DNA from: Bacteroidaceae bacterium
Lineage (GTDB): Bacteria > Bacteroidota > Bacteroidia > Bacteroidales > Bacteroidaceae
Assembly: GCA_017551925.1 (NCBI GenBank)
Contig: JAFZKA010000047.1
Location: 62,001-126,000 of the forward strand
DNA: 64,000 bases
Direction: 5' to 3'
Both the position numbers and the translations under genes were made by a program. The notes beneath the pieces are model-generated. The model had not been told where the DNA came from and made no database searches. It saw only the letters and a program-made list of their open reading frames with translations. This document shows positions 33,359 through 41,236 of this stretch, in pieces (position 1 is the first letter of the stretch; every line of letters begins with the position of its first letter).

Positions 33359-36300
33359 ATGCATCCACTCCTTAAATTGCTTTTTAGTGCGGCAGTACTG
33401 TTTGCTGTTCCTTTAAATGTTTCATCACAGGACATAAGCGCCCAGGACCTGAAACAGATTCTTGAAGTTGATGACTATGTGAGGATTGACGGCCTTTGGT
33501 ACAAGTTCAAGGGCAATCAGGTGCGCGTGGTAAGCCGTAAGACCCAACACGCCTATCCTGCCGATATTGTGATACCCGATACTGTCATATACAAGGGTGT
33601 AAAGTATCCTGTCACATCCATAGGATCCGCTGCATTTCATTATGCCGATGAGATTAAGACTGTCAGAATACCTTCAACCATAAAGGAAATTGAAAACGGT
33701 TCTTTCTATGATTGCACCAGCCTTGAGAGTGTTTCTCTGCCCGCCTCAATAAAAACAATCGGGAGAAATGCTTTCAGGAACTGCAGCAATCTGAAATCCA
33801 TAACTATACCTGCTCAGGTAAAGCAGATAGATGACGGGGCTTTTGCATATTCCGGTCTGGAAACCATAACTGTAGATCCCAAAAACCAAATATATGACAG
33901 CAGGGATAACTGCAACGCCGTAATAGAAAAATCATCCCAAAAACTGATTATCGGAACCGCTTCAACTGTTATTCCAAACGGAGTAACTGTTATTGGCGGT
34001 TGTGCGTTTCTTGGCAACAAAAAACTGAAATCAATTGTAATACCCGCTCAAGTAACTGAGATTGAAGACCGTGCTTTTCAAGACTGCAGCGCACTGGAAT
34101 CCATTGAGATTCCTCCAACACTGCAAAGGACATCGGTAGGCTGTTTCTGGTACTCCGGAATAAGGAAGGCAATCATCAACGGAAACGCAGAGTCCTTAAA
34201 CTATGCCTTGAGTCATTGTGACTCTCTTGAGAGCATTGTATTTGGACCGGAAGCAACACATATCCGTATTCCTGAGGAATGCCCTAATCTGAAAAGTCTC
34301 CATATTCCCGCTACGGTAAGACAGATTGATATTTTGATGGCCACGAGACTTCATCTCGAGTCCATTACGGTCGATAAGGGAAACCGTTTTTACGACAGCA
34401 GGGAAAACTGCAATGCCATAATTGAAACCGCAACAAACAAACTGATTCTGGGTTGTAGCAATACCGTCATTCCGGGAACGGTAAAAGAAATACAATATCA
34501 TGCTTTTACCGCCGGTAAGTTGAAAGAACTGCATATACCTGCTTCCGTAACCTATATTCATCCACAGGTTTTTGAAAGTGAATTGGAAGCGGGAGCGGAA
34601 CCTGATAAAAATTACCGCGATGATTTGACCAAAATTACAGTTGATCCTGCCAATCCCGTATATGACAGCCGTGAAGATTGCAATGCCATAATCATAACCT
34701 CTACGAATACACTGTTTCTGGCATGCAACACCACCTTTATTCCTTCAACCGTACAGGGCATAGCAGACCATGCATTCATGAATCTGTATAAGATCAAAGA
34801 GATAACAATCCCTGACAATGTAAGGAACATAGGTTTCAGGGCATTCTTCCATTGCAACAATCTGGAAAGAATCAGCATAGGTGCAGGGGTATCCAAAATT
34901 CCTACAGCCGCATTCCAGAACAGCACTGCCGGCCTCACAGAAATAACAGTCAGTACCGCCAACAGGGAATATGACAGCCGTAACAACTGCAACGCTCTTA
35001 TTGAGACAGCAACAGGCGTGCTGCTTTTGGGCAGTGCAAACACCGTTGTTCCTGACGGAGTTACTGCAATTGCTAATGAAGCCTTCAGAAATAATGAGAA
35101 ACTCCGCTCCCTCAAACTTCCCCAATCGGTCAAGAGCATCGGAGACTATGCCTTTGAAGGGTGCAGGAACCTTGAAGAGATTAATCTGGAAAACGTAACC
35201 ACAAAGGGAAACAGTGCATTTAACGGATGTGCTTTCAATACATACAGATATACTGACCGCATAAACGGATATTTCTTATTCCAACTTATCGGAAAGGAGG
35301 CTATGTTGTACAATGTCGATCCTGACAACGTTCCGTCTCAGATAACCATACCCGAATCTTTTACTTTTGAGGAAAAGGAATACACCGTCACCGAACTCAA
35401 TGAAGAGGTTTTTGAAGGTTGCACCGGGATTGAATCAGTAACTGTTCCCGGTTCAGTCAGAATTATAGGTGCCAGCGCATTCTACGGATGCACCAATCTC
35501 AAGAATGTCACGCTTGAGAATGGGCTCAAAAGCATACAGGACGATGCCTTTGCTTTATGCAGCAGTCTTGAAAGCATACAACTGCCTTCAACATTGGAAT
35601 ACATAGGCAGGACCGCATTTACCCGGAGCGGACTCAAGTCCCTTGACATCCCTGAATCTGTCACAGACATTGGCCGTAACATCACCCTGGCATGCAGTAA
35701 CCTGAGTTCCATCACAGTAAATCCAAATAACAGGACCTATGACAGCCGCAATAAATGCAATGCAATTATCAGGACAAGTGATGACATCCTTCTTGAAGGG
35801 TGCTGCAAGACCATAATACCCCAGGGAATTAAAGCAATTGCCCCATATGCATTTGCCGGTGCCACAGGACTTAAAAAGATTGTTATCCCGTCATCGGTCA
35901 GATACATCTTTGCAGGAGCATTCTCATTCTGCTCATTGCAAAAGATTGACATACCCGCATCTGTCACAATATTGCAGGACAACCCGTTCTTTGGCTGCGC
36001 AAACATCAAGTCAATCAAGGTCCATAAGGACAATCCCGCTTTCTGCAGTCCGTCAGGCAGCAATGCCATAGTCTCAAAAGGAAATGTCAGGACAACACAG
36101 GATGATGCAGAACTTACCGCACTTGTCAAAGAGTTCAAATTGGGCCGATACATCTATTATGAACCCGGATTTCTCATCACCGGATGCAGTAAAACCGCCA
36201 TTCCATCATCAGTATCTGTTATAGGAGAATATTCATTCGCCTACTGTAACGGACTTGAGAAACTTGTAATACCTCAAGGCGTTACAAATGTAAGAACCAA

Positions 36301-36997
36301 TGCCTTTATGCATTGTCCTGACCTTAAGGAGGTGTTCATACCTGCATCGGTTACAGAATTCTTTAACTCCTACTACTGCCCGAAACTTGAAAGAATCACC
36401 GTGGCTAAAGCCAATCCGACATATGACAGCCGTGAGGATTGCAACGCGATAATTGAAACTGAAAAAGACAATCTTATTCTGGGCTGCAAGAATACGGTTA
36501 TCCCTTCATCAGTCAAGTATATTGACAGCTATGCCTTTGCCCACGTACACGGATTAAAGTCTGTTGTCATTCCCGGTTCTGTTGAGAGATTAGGTTATCA
36601 GGCTTTCAGAGATTGCGCAGATCTGGAATCCGTATTTATTTCAAGTTCAGTAAGATACCTGTCCTCATCATACTGGGATCAGGACCGCGAAGAAAGCAAT
36701 ATCATCCCTCAGCAACCATTCTATTACTGTCCAAAACTGACAACCATTACCGTTGACAGCGACAACCCCTATTTGGACAGCCGCGATAACTGCAATGCCA
36801 TAATTGAAACATCAACCAGAAGCCTCAGAGTGGGCTGCCGCGGCACAATTGAACCCGAAACCATGTCATCGGTCAGGCCTGACGCTTATGAGACTCTGAA
36901 AGATGACATCTACGAGACAGATTACCTGAGCACCTCCTGGATATTCCCCGACGGAAGAATAGTCCACACCTACTTTGCTGATGATGCTGACGATTAA
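33359..36997 (+). CDS. BspA-like leucine-rich repeat surface protein
   Basis: 1212 residues. A signal peptide (MHPLLKLLFSAAVLFAVPLN, cleavage near SSQ) is followed by TpLRR/BspA-type repeats (LKSITIPAQVKQIDDGAFAY and similar). A cassette recurs eight times: NxxYDSRxxCNAII, a short strand, xLxxGCxNTVIP. Seven are well kept and one (near residue 900, with FCSPSGSNAIV) is degenerate and carries an insertion. No T9SS-type C-terminal domain is obvious; the protein ends in an acidic DDADD. BspA relatives bind host matrix or other bacteria. The signal peptide and repeats suggest an exported adhesin-like protein. A long repeat element begins about 18 bases after its stop. Confidence 0.9.
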   Translation: MHPLLKLLFSAAVLFAVPLNVSSQDISAQDLKQILEVDDYVRIDGLWYKFKGNQVRVVSRKTQHAYPADIVIPDTVIYKGVKYPVTSIGSAAFHYADEIKTVRIPSTIKEIENGSFYDCTSLESVSLPASIKTIGRNAFRNCSNLKSITIPAQVKQIDDGAFAYSGLETITVDPKNQIYDSRDNCNAVIEKSSQKLIIGTASTVIPNGVTVIGGCAFLGNKKLKSIVIPAQVTEIEDRAFQDCSALESIEIPPTLQRTSVGCFWYSGIRKAIINGNAESLNYALSHCDSLESIVFGPEATHIRIPEECPNLKSLHIPATVRQIDILMATRLHLESITVDKGNRFYDSRENCNAIIETATNKLILGCSNTVIPGTVKEIQYHAFTAGKLKELHIPASVTYIHPQVFESELEAGAEPDKNYRDDLTKITVDPANPVYDSREDCNAIIITSTNTLFLACNTTFIPSTVQGIADHAFMNLYKIKEITIPDNVRNIGFRAFFHCNNLERISIGAGVSKIPTAAFQNSTAGLTEITVSTANREYDSRNNCNALIETATGVLLLGSANTVVPDGVTAIANEAFRNNEKLRSLKLPQSVKSIGDYAFEGCRNLEEINLENVTTKGNSAFNGCAFNTYRYTDRINGYFLFQLIGKEAMLYNVDPDNVPSQITIPESFTFEEKEYTVTELNEEVFEGCTGIESVTVPGSVRIIGASAFYGCTNLKNVTLENGLKSIQDDAFALCSSLESIQLPSTLEYIGRTAFTRSGLKSLDIPESVTDIGRNITLACSNLSSITVNPNNRTYDSRNKCNAIIRTSDDILLEGCCKTIIPQGIKAIAPYAFAGATGLKKIVIPSSVRYIFAGAFSFCSLQKIDIPASVTILQDNPFFGCANIKSIKVHKDNPAFCSPSGSNAIVSKGNVRTTQDDAELTALVKEFKLGRYIYYEPGFLITGCSKTAIPSSVSVIGEYSFAYCNGLEKLVIPQGVTNVRTNAFMHCPDLKEVFIPASVTEFFNSYYCPKLERITVAKANPTYDSREDCNAIIETEKDNLILGCKNTVIPSSVKYIDSYAFAHVHGLKSVVIPGSVERLGYQAFRDCADLESVFISSSVRYLSSSYWDQDREESNIIPQQPFYYCPKLTTITVDSDNPYLDSRDNCNAIIETSTRSLRVGCRGTIEPETMSSVRPDAYETLKDDIYETDYLSTSWIFPDGRIVHTYFADDADD

Positions 36998-37014
36998 TGT
37001 TTATAAAGTTCCCC

Positions 37015-37344
37015 TTTGCAGAAGCAGAACTGTCGGTTTGGGGAGTATCAGCAACACGGCGTAAAGCGCCAGACCTTGGGAGGATCCCGTTAAAAACGGC
37101 GCTTGTCTGACGACGACTAGACACCGTAGGTGGCTAGGATGGAGGAGTTCGCCGTTTAGGGTCCGGAAAGGTCTCCTTTTGCGTAGCAAAATAAAATAAT
37201 AAGGTTGGCTACGCGCAGCGTAGCCGTGGAGCGTTGACTCCCCAAACCGACAGTTCTGCGTAGTTCAAGAAACATATATCCAAAAAGTTCTGTAAAACTT
37301 GATTTTTTTCAAAAAAAACACAGAAGGAACCGTCCCTTTTGTGT
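37015..37344. repeat. Long intergenic repeat with inner inverted repeat, copy 2
   Basis: About 330 bases, opposite in orientation to copy 1 (5338-5658). Shared parts are TTTGCAGAAGCAGAAC (37015-37030), the interior blocks around 37072-37100 and 37152-37174, the segment CCAAAAAGTTCTGT near 37281, and the outer arm with GGAACCGTCCCTTTTG (37318-37344). The inner arms 37024-37046 and 37237-37259 are a perfect 23-base inverted repeat. They differ from the copy 1 arms at several positions, always with the matching change in the opposite arm. The left outer arm is missing or decayed. The right arm leads straight into the -7 box in front of the metK riboswitch. Confidence 0.85.
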
Positions 37345-37351
37345 ACCTTTG
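37344..37351 (+). promoter_or_regulatory. -7 box of the metK riboswitch transcript
   Basis: TACCTTTG matches TAnnTTTG and directly follows the right arm of the long repeat. A start about 5-7 bases downstream would put the first transcribed base near 37356, exactly where the riboswitch pairing region begins. No good -33 element is seen, so an upstream A/T-rich tract may contribute. Confidence 0.65.
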
Positions 37352-37355
37352 CAGC

Positions 37356-37488
37356 GGACAATGTGGAAAGATTTGAGAGCCCTAAGGTTCCGGACAGCTT
37401 GCAACCACACAAAAAAATGCTAAACGTCAAACATGACAGCATATTTTTAATAGGATTGCAGCCCCATTGTCCCAACAGACTTTGGGAC
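37356..37488 (+). promoter_or_regulatory. SAM-II-type riboswitch with transcription-attenuation platform (metK leader)
   Basis: The aptamer core fits SAM-II: P1 TGTGG (37362-37366) pairs with CCACA (37405-37409). The loop carries GATTTGAG, CTTGCAACC and the downstream ATGCTAAAC. The pseudoknot helix can form from GAC (37393-37395) and GTC (37426-37428) at the spacing of known SAM-II RNAs. A small extra hairpin, AGCC/GGTT, lies in the loop. Downstream, CATTGTCC (37465-37472) can pair perfectly with GGACAATG (37356-37363). That pairing excludes both P1 and the terminator stem at 37469-37488. SAM binding should therefore favour termination before metK, giving feedback on SAM synthesis. The motif is seen directly; the switching mechanism is inferred. 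Confidence 0.8.
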
Positions 37489-37498
37489 TAATTTTTTT
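37469..37498 (+). terminator. Intrinsic terminator of the metK leader
   Basis: GTCCCAA (37469-37475) and TTGGGAC (37482-37488) form a 7-base stem with a 6-base loop, followed by TAATTTTTTT. The T-run ends 5 bases before the metK ATG. Its 5' arm overlaps the segment that can pair with the start of the leader, as expected for a riboswitch-controlled terminator. Confidence 0.8.
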
Positions 37499-37503
37499 AT
37501 AAT

Positions 37504-38799
37504 ATGGCTTATTTATTCACATCCGAATCGGTGTCTGAAGGACACCCTGACAAGGTAGCGGATCAGATATCCGATGCCGTCGTAGACGAATTGTTGGCCT
37601 TTGACCCTGATTCAAAGGTAGCATGTGAGACCCTTGTAACCACCGGACAGGTGGTACTTGCCGGTGAGGTTAAATCAAATGCATACATTGATTTGCAGGA
37701 GACAGCCCGCCGAGTAATTAACCGTATCGGCTACACCCGTTCAGAGTACAAGTTTGACGGAGACTCCTGCGGCGTATTCAGCGCCATTCATGAGCAGAGC
37801 GCCGATATAAACCGCGGCGTTGAACGCGAGGACCCTGAAAACCAGGGTGCCGGCGACCAGGGAATGATGTTCGGTTACGCCACAAATGAGACCGATGAGT
37901 ACATGCCCGTATCACTTGCCCTTTCACACCGCATACTGCGTGTTCTTGCCGACATACGCCGCGAGGGCAAGGTAATGACCTATCTGCGCCCCGACTCCAA
38001 GAGCCAGGTAACAGTAGAGTACAATGACAACGGCAAACCCGTGCGTATAGATACCATTGTGGTGTCAACCCAGCACGATGACTTTATCGCCCCTGAAAAC
38101 TTTACCGTCGAGGCCCAGCTTGAGGCAGACCGCAAGATGCTTGGCATAATAGAGCAGGACGTAAAGAACATACTTATTCCGCGTGTAATAGGCACCATCA
38201 CATCAGATAAGGTTAAAGCCCTCTTTAACAATGACATCAAGTACTTTGTTAATCCTACCGGCAAGTTTGTGATTGGAGGACCGCACGGAGATACCGGTCT
38301 TACAGGCCGCAAAATAATTGTTGATACCTACGGTGGAAAGGGAGCCCACGGCGGCGGTGCATTCAGCGGCAAGGATCCCAGTAAGGTTGACCGCAGCGCA
38401 GCATATGCAACCCGTCACATAGCCAAGAACCTGGTTGCAGCCGGCGTAGCCGATGAAGTTCTGGTTCAGGTTTCATACGCCATAGGCGTGGCCAAGCCCA
38501 TCAACATCTTTGTGAACACATACGGCACCAGTCACGTTAAGTTGACCGATGCAGAGATTGCCGCAAAAGTGAATGAGATTTTCGATATGCGCCCCAAAGC
38601 CATTGAAAACCGCCTGAAACTGCGCAATCCTATCTACAGTGAAACCGCAGCATACGGCCACATGGGCCGTGAGCCGCAGGTTGTGACCAAGGTGTTCAAT
38701 TCACATTATCTGCCTTCAAAAAAACTGACAGTTGAACTGTTCACATGGGAGAAACTTGATTATGTTGACAAGATAAAAGAGGCTTTTTGTTTAAAATAA
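37504..38799 (+). CDS. metK: S-adenosylmethionine synthetase
   Basis: 431 residues. The N-terminus [20 protein letters not shown] carries the ATP/Met-binding His and Asp, [15 protein letters not shown] follows near 117, and [18 protein letters not shown] near 282 is the phosphate-binding signature. It is longer than the E. coli enzyme (about 384 residues), as usual in Bacteroidetes. It makes SAM from methionine and ATP. Transcription should be controlled by the SAM-II-like leader. A strong terminator follows. Confidence 0.96.
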   Translation: MAYLFTSESVSEGHPDKVADQISDAVVDELLAFDPDSKVACETLVTTGQVVLAGEVKSNAYIDLQETARRVINRIGYTRSEYKFDGDSCGVFSAIHEQSADINRGVEREDPENQGAGDQGMMFGYATNETDEYMPVSLALSHRILRVLADIRREGKVMTYLRPDSKSQVTVEYNDNGKPVRIDTIVVSTQHDDFIAPENFTVEAQLEADRKMLGIIEQDVKNILIPRVIGTITSDKVKALFNNDIKYFVNPTGKFVIGGPHGDTGLTGRKIIVDTYGGKGAHGGGAFSGKDPSKVDRSAAYATRHIAKNLVAAGVADEVLVQVSYAIGVAKPINIFVNTYGTSHVKLTDAEIAAKVNEIFDMRPKAIENRLKLRNPIYSETAAYGHMGREPQVVTKVFNSHYLPSKKLTVELFTWEKLDYVDKIKEAFCLK

Positions 38800-38821
38800 G
38801 AATCTGATTGTTAAATAATTA

Positions 38822-38860
38822 AAAAACCGTTCCTTAAAAATTAACTTTGGAACGGTTTTT
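38822..38860 (+). terminator. Rho-independent terminator after metK
   Basis: AAAAACCGTTCC (38822-38833) and GGAACGGTTTTT (38849-38860) form a 12-base perfect stem with a 15-base loop, and the T-run is part of the 3' arm. It lies 22 bases after the metK stop. Because the A and T runs are symmetric it would also work from the other strand. The rest of the gap to 38997 holds only a weak GACC/GGTC hairpin with six T's at the end. Confidence 0.85.
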
Positions 38861-38997
38861 TATTATTACCATCAGAAATGCTAATGAAAGTCTCGTAACA
38901 TTAGTGAAACTTATAACAAGGACCCGGGTAAAACCGGAATAAAGTGATTTAGTTGGAAAAACAGGTAGAGAAAGGCTGACCGGGAGGTTGGTCTTTT

Positions 38998-39927
38998 TTA
39001 TTTCACCCAAGCCTGCGAATGAACCTTTGTCTGCGACGGGTCATAATACTGTGCATTTACATCAGGAATATCAATATAATAAGTACGGTGGGACTTGTTG
39101 TTTAACTTTGATTCCCTTAACCAGAGATTGGCACGTTTGAGATCTGCATATGAAATGTTGTGCTTCTCGGCAAATGCCACAAGATCATCAACCGGCTCAG
39201 TAATCTTAATCTGCTCCTTGATTGGGATATAAGGATAAAGATCCTCACGCTTGAACCTGAACCCGAACTTTGAAGGATCCTCAAACATCATTTTGACAGC
39301 CAACAGGCGGAACATATATCGTGAGGTCTCATCAACCAGCCACATGTTGAGCGCATCAGTCTGATGCTGGGCCTCAATACGACGGTCCATGCCCTGCTGA
39401 CCTCCGTTATAACTGGCAGCCACTGTCATCCAGTCTCCGTATTTTTCATACGCCTCTTTGAGGAACCTGCAGGCAGCCTCTGTGGCCTTAACCGTGTTGA
39501 AACGCTCATCAATATTGGCATTGACCTCCAAACCGTATGCGCGTCCTGTCGCCTGTGTAAACTGCCAGAGTCCGGCCGCACCGGCACTGGACTGAGCCTG
39601 CGGGTCAAGATTGCTCTCAATCACCATAAGGTATTTAAGGTCATCGGGCACACCCATGCGTTTCAGGATCGGTTCAATCTGAGGAAAGAACTTGTTTGCA
39701 CGCTTTATCATCAGCGTAGAGGTGCTGTGCGTATAAGTGAACGCTATCAGTTCACGGTCCATGCGCTCTCTCAGATCCGCACGGTCCAAGGTTATAACCT
39801 GGTCTGCAAAAACCACCTCATTCGGAACCGCAATGACACTGTTCACCGGAGCAGTCTGGGCTGAAATTTTTAAATTAACACCTTGAATGATAAACAATAC
39901 GGCTAGTATGACACTCTTGGCTTTCAT
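38998..39927 (-). CDS. Lytic transglycosylase (SLT family, MltD-like)
   Basis: About 309 residues from the ATG at 39927 (MKAKSVILAVLFIIQGV, signal peptide to about SAQ). An in-frame ATG nine codons upstream would spoil the signal peptide. The catalytic Glu is in VIESNLDPQAQSSAGAAGLW, followed by QFTQATGRAYGL and AASYNGGQQGMDRR. The C-terminal 50 residues (VDDLVAFAEKHNISYADLKRAN) look like a LysM-type peptidoglycan-binding module. It cleaves glycan strands to 1,6-anhydroMurNAc ends in the periplasm. It converges with metK and diverges from the lipoprotein gene. Confidence 0.92.
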   Translation of the reverse strand: MKAKSVILAVLFIIQGVNLKISAQTAPVNSVIAVPNEVVFADQVITLDRADLRERMDRELIAFTYTHSTSTLMIKRANKFFPQIEPILKRMGVPDDLKYLMVIESNLDPQAQSSAGAAGLWQFTQATGRAYGLEVNANIDERFNTVKATEAACRFLKEAYEKYGDWMTVAASYNGGQQGMDRRIEAQHQTDALNMWLVDETSRYMFRLLAVKMMFEDPSKFGFRFKREDLYPYIPIKEQIKITEPVDDLVAFAEKHNISYADLKRANLWLRESKLNNKSHRTYYIDIPDVNAQYYDPSQTKVHSQAWVK

Positions 39928-39953
39928 AAAACAGAATAACAGCAATTCAGACA

Positions 39954-39961
39954 CAAAATTA
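39954..39961 (-). promoter_or_regulatory. Possible -7 box of the lytic transglycosylase gene
   Basis: The minus strand reads TAATTTTG, a TAnnTTTG match 26 bases before the chosen ATG. A TTTG lies upstream but only 12 bases away, too close to be the usual -33. Confidence 0.45.
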
Positions 39962-40006
39962 ACCGCTTTTTTCCAAAATCAGACATGTAATAATAAATTT
40001 AGGAAT

Positions 40007-40014
40007 TATATTTG
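40007..40014 (+). promoter_or_regulatory. -7 box of the lipoprotein gene at 40088
   Basis: TATATTTG is a perfect TAnnTTTG match. It gives a leader of about 65 bases that contains a 19-codon open frame (40032-40091). No clear -33 is seen. Confidence 0.5.
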
Positions 40015-40031
40015 CACACATAATCAGCGCT

Positions 40032-40091
40032 ATGCAAATAGACTCTGAAAGGTTTACATTGACCTATAAAACTAAAGAAACATGTTTATGA
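40032..40091 (+). CDS. Possible 19-residue leader peptide
   Basis: ATG at 40032 opens a frame of 19 codons (MQIDSERFTLTYKTKETCL). Its TGA overlaps the ATG at 40088 of the lipoprotein gene in an ATGA arrangement. It falls between the predicted transcription start and the main gene, so it could couple translation. There is no sequence family to support it. Confidence 0.3.
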   Translation: MQIDSERFTLTYKTKETCL

Positions 40092-41164
40092 ATAAGGTTT
40101 TCAAAGGCATACTAATTGCAATGACATTAACGTCATGCTCTCCAAAAGTCCTGACAGATTTCAGAAAAACATATCCTCCCGTAGGTACTCCTGATGATGT
40201 TGCGGTTTTTGAATTTGAAGATGTTCAGAAACTGCCCATTGAGGGAGAGTTGTTGGGAAGCATCAGAATTGGAGACACCGGATTTACAAATACAAGCAGC
40301 GGAACCTATGAAAAGGTTGTTGATATCGCTACCAGGGAAACCTGGAATGCAGGAGGCAACATTATGATAATAAATGAGCATGACGTTCCGGATATTATTT
40401 CATCAATACACAGGATAAACGCTTTGGCATACAGGACAGATACTGCCTCTTTTTCAAAGACAACATCACAGATATCCTCTGTTATTGAAGAAGAAAGGAA
40501 ATACAATGGAGACCTCTTTGTTTACAGACCGAATCAAAAGGGCTCCATTAAATCAGGTTTCAGTCTAAGGGCATACACAGGTGCAGGCCGGAGAACCAAC
40601 AAACTTAGTCAGGACCTTAATAACTATGAGAGAGAGCACGTCAAGAGACTGCTGACCGGCTGGATGTACGGAATAGACGGTATAGGTTTTATGGAATCAG
40701 GTTTTGGATTGGGGTTCCGATACCAGACTCTTTATTCAACCTCATCTGATTACGCAGCACTTATTCTTGACAATGAAAATATTGAGGAGGGCGTCTTGAA
40801 TGACAAGGTTTACATTTCATTTTTAGGACCCGTTTTTGCCGGACGCGCAGACTCTAAAAACGGAAAACACATGTTTATTTCAAGTTTCGGATTGGGTGCT
40901 ATTTTTTATGAAGACAAAAAAACATTCAATGCAATAAGTGAAAAAGTAACCGGACGTTCCCTTGGATACACATGCGACCTGTGTTATTCATACAAGATGA
41001 CTGACCATCTCTCTCTTGGAGCCGATCTGTCATTCACAACAGGAACACTAAGTGAGGTAAAATATACCTCGGGAAACGACACAAAGTCTATAAAACTGGA
41101 CAAGGAGAACCGTGAAGGTCTGTCACATCTGGGATTCTCTGTTGAACTCAGATATACTTTTTAA
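40088..41164 (+). CDS. Lipoprotein with beta-barrel-like C-terminus, unknown function
   Basis: About 358 residues. The N-terminus MNKVFKGILIAMTLTSCSPK has a clean lipobox (LTSC, Cys17), so it should be lipid-anchored. An in-frame ATG two codons upstream (40082) is also possible. Residues 30-130 form a mixed domain (VAVFEFEDVQKLPIEGELLG). The C-terminal half has alternating polar/aromatic strands and ends in Phe (GFSVELRYTF), as outer-membrane barrels do. I do not recognise the family. It stands alone between the lytic transglycosylase and the GH31 genes. Confidence 0.75.
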   Translation: MNKVFKGILIAMTLTSCSPKVLTDFRKTYPPVGTPDDVAVFEFEDVQKLPIEGELLGSIRIGDTGFTNTSSGTYEKVVDIATRETWNAGGNIMIINEHDVPDIISSIHRINALAYRTDTASFSKTTSQISSVIEEERKYNGDLFVYRPNQKGSIKSGFSLRAYTGAGRRTNKLSQDLNNYEREHVKRLLTGWMYGIDGIGFMESGFGLGFRYQTLYSTSSDYAALILDNENIEEGVLNDKVYISFLGPVFAGRADSKNGKHMFISSFGLGAIFYEDKKTFNAISEKVTGRSLGYTCDLCYSYKMTDHLSLGADLSFTTGTLSEVKYTSGNDTKSIKLDKENREGLSHLGFSVELRYTF

Positions 41165-41236
41165 ACTCTAAATTAGCCGAATTACAGTAATTTGTCTTAA
41201 ATTCGCTCATCCAAACTGTTAATCACTGACTTTGTT

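Noticed and set aside
33359..36997. Regularly spaced DNA repeats that could suggest an array
   Set aside because: They are coding repeats of the BspA-like protein in one continuous frame, not CRISPR-type repeats with spacers.
38976..38999. GACC/GGTC hairpin with six T's near 38990
   Set aside because: The stem is only 4 bases; the strong terminator at 38822-38860 already serves metK.
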